Source: Liolophura sinensis (Eukaryota > Mollusca > Polyplacophora > Chitonida > Chitonidae). Taken from it: a DNA stretch of 64,000 bases. The position numbers and the translations under genes are program-made. How positions within the stretch are numbered: position 1 is the first letter of the stretch; each line of letters begins with the position of its first letter. The stretch spans positions 13,323,608-13,387,607 of the forward strand of contig NC_088299.1 of the NCBI RefSeq assembly GCF_032854445.1, read 5' to 3'. Shown here piece after piece: positions 58,840 through 64,000 of this stretch. Below the pieces are notes generated by a model. It searched no databases. It had not been told where the DNA came from and saw only the letters and a list, made by a program, of their open reading frames with translations.

Positions 58840-60010
58840 GTAGGCATGATCAAGCTGCAGATGAAATCACACAAATGGAAGTTGCCCCAAAAGTATGCAA
58901 GTGAAGTTGGCATGATGAAGTGCATGTGTACTCACACAAAAGGAAGTTGCTACAGATGAAATCACTTCAAGTGAAGTTGGCGTGATGAAGTGCATGTGTA
59001 CTCACACAACAGCAAGTTGCTACAGAAGAAATCACTTCAAGTGAAGTTGGCGTGATGACGTGCATGTGTACTCACACAAAAGGAAGTTGCTACAGATGAA
59101 ATCACTTCAAGTGAAGTTGGCGTGATGAAGTGCATGTGTACTCACACAACAGCAAGTTGCTACAGATGAAATCACTTCAAGTGAAGTTGGCATGATGATG
59201 TGCAGATGAAATCACACAAATCAAGAGGCTAAAAGTGAAATCACACAAAGTTGCTACATGTAAAGTCCTACAAATGGAGCATGAATAATGATGTGCAGAG
59301 AAAATTACACAAACTTAGTACAAGGTGACATTTATAGGCAGCTGAAGTCACTTGAATTACTGGCTCCAATAAAATCACCATCACACAAAATAAGGACAAC
59401 ACATATGAAATCACAAAATAACAGGCATAAGGGAAATGACACAGAATAAGGGTAACACAGATGAATCAGGTTAGACTGATGAAATCAGGATGACAGTGGG
59501 ACGTGCAGTTGAACTAGGAGGTGGACAGGTGACGAAACATAGAATGATGGTGGGACAGTTGAAATTACAGGGAATAAGGGTAGAACAGGTGAAAATCACT
59601 CGGACTGAATGTGGGACAGGTGAAATTATACATGTATATAATGTGGGCAGGACAGATGAAATCCCACAGCAGGGTGGTGCAGGTGACTTACACTGAATAA
59701 GTGCAGCAAAAATGAAATATGCAGGATGAGAGTGTCACGGGTGAAATTCTGCAGAACAAGGGTGGAACAGAAGAAATTTCATATTATGAGGGTTCCATAG
59801 ATGAGATTAGACACGAAGAGTGTAGGACAGGTGAAATTAAACAGAATGAAGGTGGTACACATAAAGTCACACAGAAATAGTGTGGTACACAAAATCACAC
59901 AGAAATGCAGTGGTACACATAAAATCACACACAAATAGGGTTGGACAGATGGAATGGCACAAAATGAGGGTGGCACAAAATGAGGATGGCACAGGTAAAA
60001 TCACACAATA
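58840..60010. repeat. Repeat-rich gap: 70-bp units then degenerate 30-bp units
   Basis: About four copies of a 70-bp unit (AAGTTGCTACAGATGAAATC, GTGATGAAGTGCATGTGTAC) run to about 59200. Diverged variants of a motif like GTGGTACACATAAAATCACA follow to about 60010. No gene is seen; open frames here are read-through. Confidence 0.75.
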
Positions 60011-60262
60011 GGGCTAAGAGAGAGAAATTTGTAGGGCCAAATACAATGTTCTAATTTGGGGTTAAAGTATTTTCAGACATTAAGAAACCTAAAAGTAATG
60101 TATCGTATACCAAATTGGGTGCGGGTAGAATTGATAGTCTTACTGTTACACATCTGTTACAACAGGAAATCTTTTGCTATGTTGGTTGTTACCCAGATCC
60201 AGTGTAAAGATAGTTTTGCAGTTGCATATCTGTTACAATACTAATTCCTTCTCTATTCAGGA

Positions 60263-60400
60263 GTACCCTAATTCCTCAACCATTTCGCATATGAAAGAGA
60301 AACTTTCAGTGCAATTTATGCACACTTTTAATTTTATTTTGGAGACAAAACTGCTTTGGTTGGATTAACCAATTCCAGGGCTTTAGAGAAAGTATGATGT
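60263..60400. repeat. MITE family E half copy
   Basis: It starts TACCCTAATTCCTCAACC and continues with TGCAATTTATGCACACTTTT, like 9370-9583 and the inverse of 43990-44100. Confidence 0.6.
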
Positions 60401-60484
60401 TACCAGTATACATCCACTACCAGTATACATTACACCTTGCAAACATGTAAAAAGTTTGATGAGTTACAGTATATCCAGGCACAG

Positions 60485-60800
60485 GTCAGTAAGATGATAT
60501 TGCTGTTACACATCTGTGACAATACAAAGACAATACAAATCCCTTCTTTATCTGTGAGTACATCCAGGCATTGGTCAGACAGATGATGAGGCTGTTACAC
60601 ATCTGTGACAATACAAATCCCTTCTTTATCCTTGAGTACACCCAGGCATTGGTCAGGAAGATGATGAGGCTGTTACACATCTGTGACAATACAAATCCCT
60701 TCTATATCCTTGAGTACATCCAGGCATTGGTCAGCAAGAAGATAACTGATGTTGCTGTTCCACATCAGTTACAATATGAAATCCCTCTATATCCTTGGGG
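60485..60800. repeat. 78-bp tandem repeat, three to four copies
   Basis: The unit contains CTGTTACACATCTGTGACAA, CCCTTCTTTATC and CATCCAGGCATTGGTCAG. 78 is a multiple of three, which explains the open frames on both strands. A related single unit lies at about 60150-60265. Confidence 0.9.
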
Positions 60801-61364
60801 ATATCATTGAAAATTGCCCTTGCTAATACTGAGTTAACATTGCATTTATAACATCTCTATAACTACTCCAGATTGTCATCACCACAAGCACAACAAGGAA
60901 TTCAACAGAACAAGAGAACTTGTTCATGAATTTTAACATAAGCAGTCACATTTGAAACTACTGGAGTACTCATGTTGTTTTACTGTCACTTGGTAGAGTC
61001 TTGGTATCTGGGTCTGTTAAAATTTCACTCATCCATTTAGTACAGAAGACATTTTTTGGTCAGGGGTCAAAATGTTGAGCCATTTTTCAGAGCTAAAAAT
61101 AAAAATGATGACATCAAATTGAGCAACCAAAGATCATGCAAATATAAATGATTGTTGTATTTTATCCATTTCCATTTTGTATTACAATGATATAAATGGA
61201 ATGTAATACATTTGACATTTAAATCACTTTTGATGGCCTCAATTTTTATTGATGTCATCACTCTGAAGATCTCAAAATATCAAACATTTTGACCCCTGAT
61301 TTGGTGGAGTAAATAAATGTTCACATAAATGTACGGTATTCAACACGCATGATAAATTAGTGAC

Positions 61365-61370
61365 TTTATT
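61365..61370 (-). terminator. Possible polyadenylation signal of the terminal-exon gene
   Basis: TTTATT on the plus strand reads AATAAA on the gene strand, about 370 bases past the stop at 61737. Confidence 0.35.
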
Positions 61371-61736
61371 TACATACTGCTCATAAATATTTTAAGAAAT
61401 GTACAATTGTGCACATATTGTGCCACTCCCAGTCTCTGCACACTATGACATGGACTGGAAAATATTAATGCTTCTAAAATACAGAGGCATTTTGTTAAAT
61501 AATTCCTCCCTGACAATGAGAGGGATATAGTCCTGCCTGGGACAATAAATAGGCAATAAATAAGTTGTAAATATGCCTAACAAAATATTTAGTACTTGAG
61601 CTTACTGGATGCCCAATCATTTCGGTATAAAATTACTCATTATCATAAACATTACTTGTTTGATGATAGTAAATACAAATAAAAAAATGACTTATTGGCT
61701 CCCTTAGAATCAAATGCTGATATAGGTGCTGTTAAT

Positions 61737-63098
61737 TTACAGCATTTCTGTTTTTATCGTTGACATAAAAACATCTTGGCCCTCCATGGAAGTTTGATGA
61801 TCTTGCTCAAACTGTTTGAGAGGAGACTCAACATCAGTGCCATCACCTGTTCTGCCTGCCTCCATTCCCCCTTGAGACAGCCTTCTGAGAAAACTAGAAG
61901 CGCTGCTGTCAATCACGTTAACATTTCTATTAGAGGACACAATGGAAAGTTGAGTGTGATCAGGGCTTGGCATTGGTATGGTAGTACCTCCAGAGCAGCT
62001 TGCTGATGATAAGTCTGCGTTGTCCGGGATTGCGGGAAGATTGTTTCTGCATTCAACAGATGATCTTGCCAGATCACTGTCACTCATCTGTTCCATCTTG
62101 ACTGCAAAGCCGGCTTGGGCAGGTAAAATTGGGTTCTCTGAGCAGGGAGCTTGGATTTCCGGGGACTGGGAACTGTCTGGGACTTGCTGGTTGGTGTGAG
62201 CATAGGAAGTTAGAGGAGCTGACTCAGTACAGGTGAACAATGAGGAGCTGGTGACAAGGTTAGAAAGAGCACTGTCACTGGAGAAGTTGTAGGAACCACC
62301 GTGTTGAGCTGGGTGTGACATACCAATGCCGGTATGTACCTGTGGATTGGACTGAGCTGAGATGGCGCTTGTGCTGAATGGTTCTTTTTGCTGCTGAACA
62401 GCTGAGGGAACGGCACATTGTGAGCCAGAATGCGTATTGCCAGCATCCAAGTTGAAAGATCTCACTGGGGTTTGACCTGACACCAGCCCCGTGGAACTAG
62501 ATTGAAAGGTAGACAGTGTATTACTGTGAGCGTTGTTGAGAAACCTTTCTGTGGTAACTAAGTTGGGCATAGTGACACTGAGATGGATGGGTTGGTTTGG
62601 CATGGTGTTGGCTGGAGCAAAGTGGAAGGTCCCCTGGGCCTGCACCACGTTTGCAGCATTAGGGTGGGCCTGGGAGTTGATCGGGGGACAGAGGTTGACA
62701 AGGTGTGACATGACAGTGTCAGGTAGAGAGGAAAGCTGTGACAGAGAGGCCAGTTCTCCGCGCGCTGCGGCTAAAGGGCTGCGGGTTTGGTGAGCTGTCG
62801 TCTGACTTGCGGGCAAAGCATTTGCCACTTTCACAGAATGCTGAGCATCCACACTGTATGCATGAGCCAGAAGGGACTCTGTGGTTATAGGGTAGATTTG
62901 ATTGGTTGGTAAATTCAACGGAAGAGTGCTGGTTTTCTGTGGAGCACAAAGGGCATTGTAGCCAGGAAGAATTGGTGTTGTTTGGTTGTGATACAATGAT
63001 GAAGATTCCCCACTCACGGAATTGGGCATTACTAGGTCGGACAAGGTTTTATCACCAAGTACTTGCTGGATAGCTTCAACAACTGGGTGCCCTGAGAC
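61737..63098 (-). CDS. Terminal exon of an unrecognised Ser/Gln/Pro-rich protein (partial)
   Basis: Seen: one exon of 454 codons, opened by a good acceptor (T-rich tract, TTAG at 63102-63099) in phase 0 and ended by a stop at 61737-61739. The translation starts VSGHPVVEAIQQVLGDKT and is otherwise low in fixed structure: Ser, Thr, Gln, Pro, Asn and His rich, with few charges. Near the end come FLRRLSQGG and acidic ESPLKQFEQD. Two SUMO consensus sites are visible, AVKMEQMSDSD (plus-strand 62083-62115) and TIKTEML at the very C-terminus. No zinc, kinase or membrane motif is seen. The composition suits an activation-domain tail of a transcription regulator, which is inference; I cannot name the family. 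Upstream exons lie beyond 63110, probably outside the window. Its 3' end faces that of HAUS4. Confidence 0.75.
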   Translation of the reverse strand, partial: VSGHPVVEAIQQVLGDKTLSDLVMPNSVSGESSSLYHNQTTPILPGYNALCAPQKTSTLPLNLPTNQIYPITTESLLAHAYSVDAQHSVKVANALPASQTTAHQTRSPLAAARGELASLSQLSSLPDTVMSHLVNLCPPINSQAHPNAANVVQAQGTFHFAPANTMPNQPIHLSVTMPNLVTTERFLNNAHSNTLSTFQSSSTGLVSGQTPVRSFNLDAGNTHSGSQCAVPSAVQQQKEPFSTSAISAQSNPQVHTGIGMSHPAQHGGSYNFSSDSALSNLVTSSSLFTCTESAPLTSYAHTNQQVPDSSQSPEIQAPCSENPILPAQAGFAVKMEQMSDSDLARSSVECRNNLPAIPDNADLSSASCSGGTTIPMPSPDHTQLSIVSSNRNVNVIDSSASSFLRRLSQGGMEAGRTGDGTDVESPLKQFEQDHQTSMEGQDVFMSTIKTEML

Positions 63099-63109
63099 CT
63101 AAGAGGAAA

Positions 63110-64000
63110 AAAGCAAATATATTAACCATTTCATCCTATATTGTTTGGAAACTGATATTTTGCAGCTGCGTTTTTTCATGTTTTTTTTTTCATCTAAAAG
63201 TCACATGCATACCTTTATTATGCCTTATTAAAGGGATGATCTCAAAAGGAAAGTGAAATTCTCTTAATGATTACTACTATAGTTTGAGATCCTATACTTA
63301 ATCTGATGAGGTTAGCTGTGCGTTTCATGAAAATGTAACATTTAGTTCCTGATGTATTGCATCTTGGGCTTCCGTTCGGGTATGCAAATGAGCTGTAATG
63401 ACATCATGTGATGTTGACATTCATTTGAATGAGCTATAATGACATCACATGATGTGAACATTCATTTAAGTGACGGTGGTCAGTTTTATAAGTGCAAGAA
63501 ACCATACTGCGCTGAGGAAAACCACTGACATTTGACAAGCTGTTCATGAACAATAATTGGGGAAAATGATACTGACATGCACATTTTGTTAGAAAAAGAT
63601 ATTTGTCTTGATGTTTACATGAGTTTTCCAGCAATCAGACTGTTTTTCATATAAATGATTTATAAGGAACGTGTGATACATGTCACTATCAAACGCTAAC
63701 ATAAAGGAAATTCATTTCATCGAAATCACCAATTTGGCAACATATGCTGAATTCACCTTTATTGACTGAGAAATGGAAATATTAATGATTTCAAGAGTAC
63801 ATGCATCACAGACCTCAAGGGAACATAATGGTGTCCATAATTTTTTACATGGATGAATTTTAATGACTTTACAGATGTGTAAGTGATTGTCCCCTCCCCG
63901 ATAGTTCACCCTGTAATATCAGTCAAGTTAATTTGCTTGTACTTTTTGAAATTAATTGCCTTAGGACTTCAAATGTCGATGTCTCAAAAATCGATTGAAA
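63110..64000. other. Upstream intron of the terminal-exon gene
   Basis: No further exon was recognised. At 63365-63460 a unit of about 48 bp (GAGCTGTAATGACATCATGT) is duplicated, and its core ACATCACATGATGT is nearly palindromic. A scrap at 63466-63535 resembles 44569-44640 (TGACGGTGGTYAGTTTTA). Confidence 0.5.

Noticed and set aside
1-64000. Retrovirus-like, LTR or other capsid-bearing elements
   Set aside because: No paired long terminal repeats and no reverse transcriptase, integrase, capsid or envelope motifs were noticed on either strand.

Overview
This is a gene-dense animal window, most probably from a mollusc or another lophotrochozoan. The argument rests on many short exons with GT-AG introns of 0.3-3 kb, AT-rich introns packed with minisatellites, and repeated copies of a tRNA-headed SINE of the kind common in bivalve and gastropod genomes. 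The class cannot be settled from the sequence alone. I see no bacterial features, CRISPR arrays, bona fide tRNA or rRNA genes, or retrovirus-like elements.

Layout: (1) HSBP1 (+; last two coding exons, about 1293-2155), whose last intron is an AT-AC intron with U12-type signals. (2) GPATCH1 (-; 20031 to 5092, 18 coding exons, about 916 aa), a G-patch spliceosomal protein. (3) SOCS6/7-type suppressor of cytokine signalling (+; 20335-21708, one coding exon), head to head with GPATCH1 across about 300 bp. (4) A gene-poor stretch ending in a 2 kb array of a 44-bp repeat. (5) UBA2/SAE2 (-; 46982 to 26649, 18 coding exons, about 630 aa), the catalytic subunit of the SUMO-activating enzyme. (6) HAUS4 (+; 47283-58483, 9 coding exons, about 359 aa), an augmin subunit, head to head with UBA2 across another 300 bp gap. 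(7) A repeat-rich gap. (8) A large terminal exon (-; 63098 to 61737) of an unrecognised Ser/Gln/Pro-rich protein that continues beyond the window.

The exon models of GPATCH1, UBA2 and HAUS4 were built by hand: every junction has splice dinucleotides, phases agree across each join, and totals are whole codons with one terminal stop. The genes do not form a functional cluster. They are conserved housekeeping or signalling genes, and two pairs appear to share promoters.

The most notable observations concern repeats meeting splice sites. In HAUS4 the end of exon 4 with its donor has been tandemly copied into the intron about five times, and the exon 6 acceptor is formed at the edge of a 26-bp minisatellite with no AG for about 680 nt. 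In UBA2 one donor region is triplicated and another intron carries an array of donor-like sequences. Several foldback or MITE-like families, a 150-bp hairpin and two SINE insertions with intact target duplications are also recorded. I did not find a clearly new multi-gene system.
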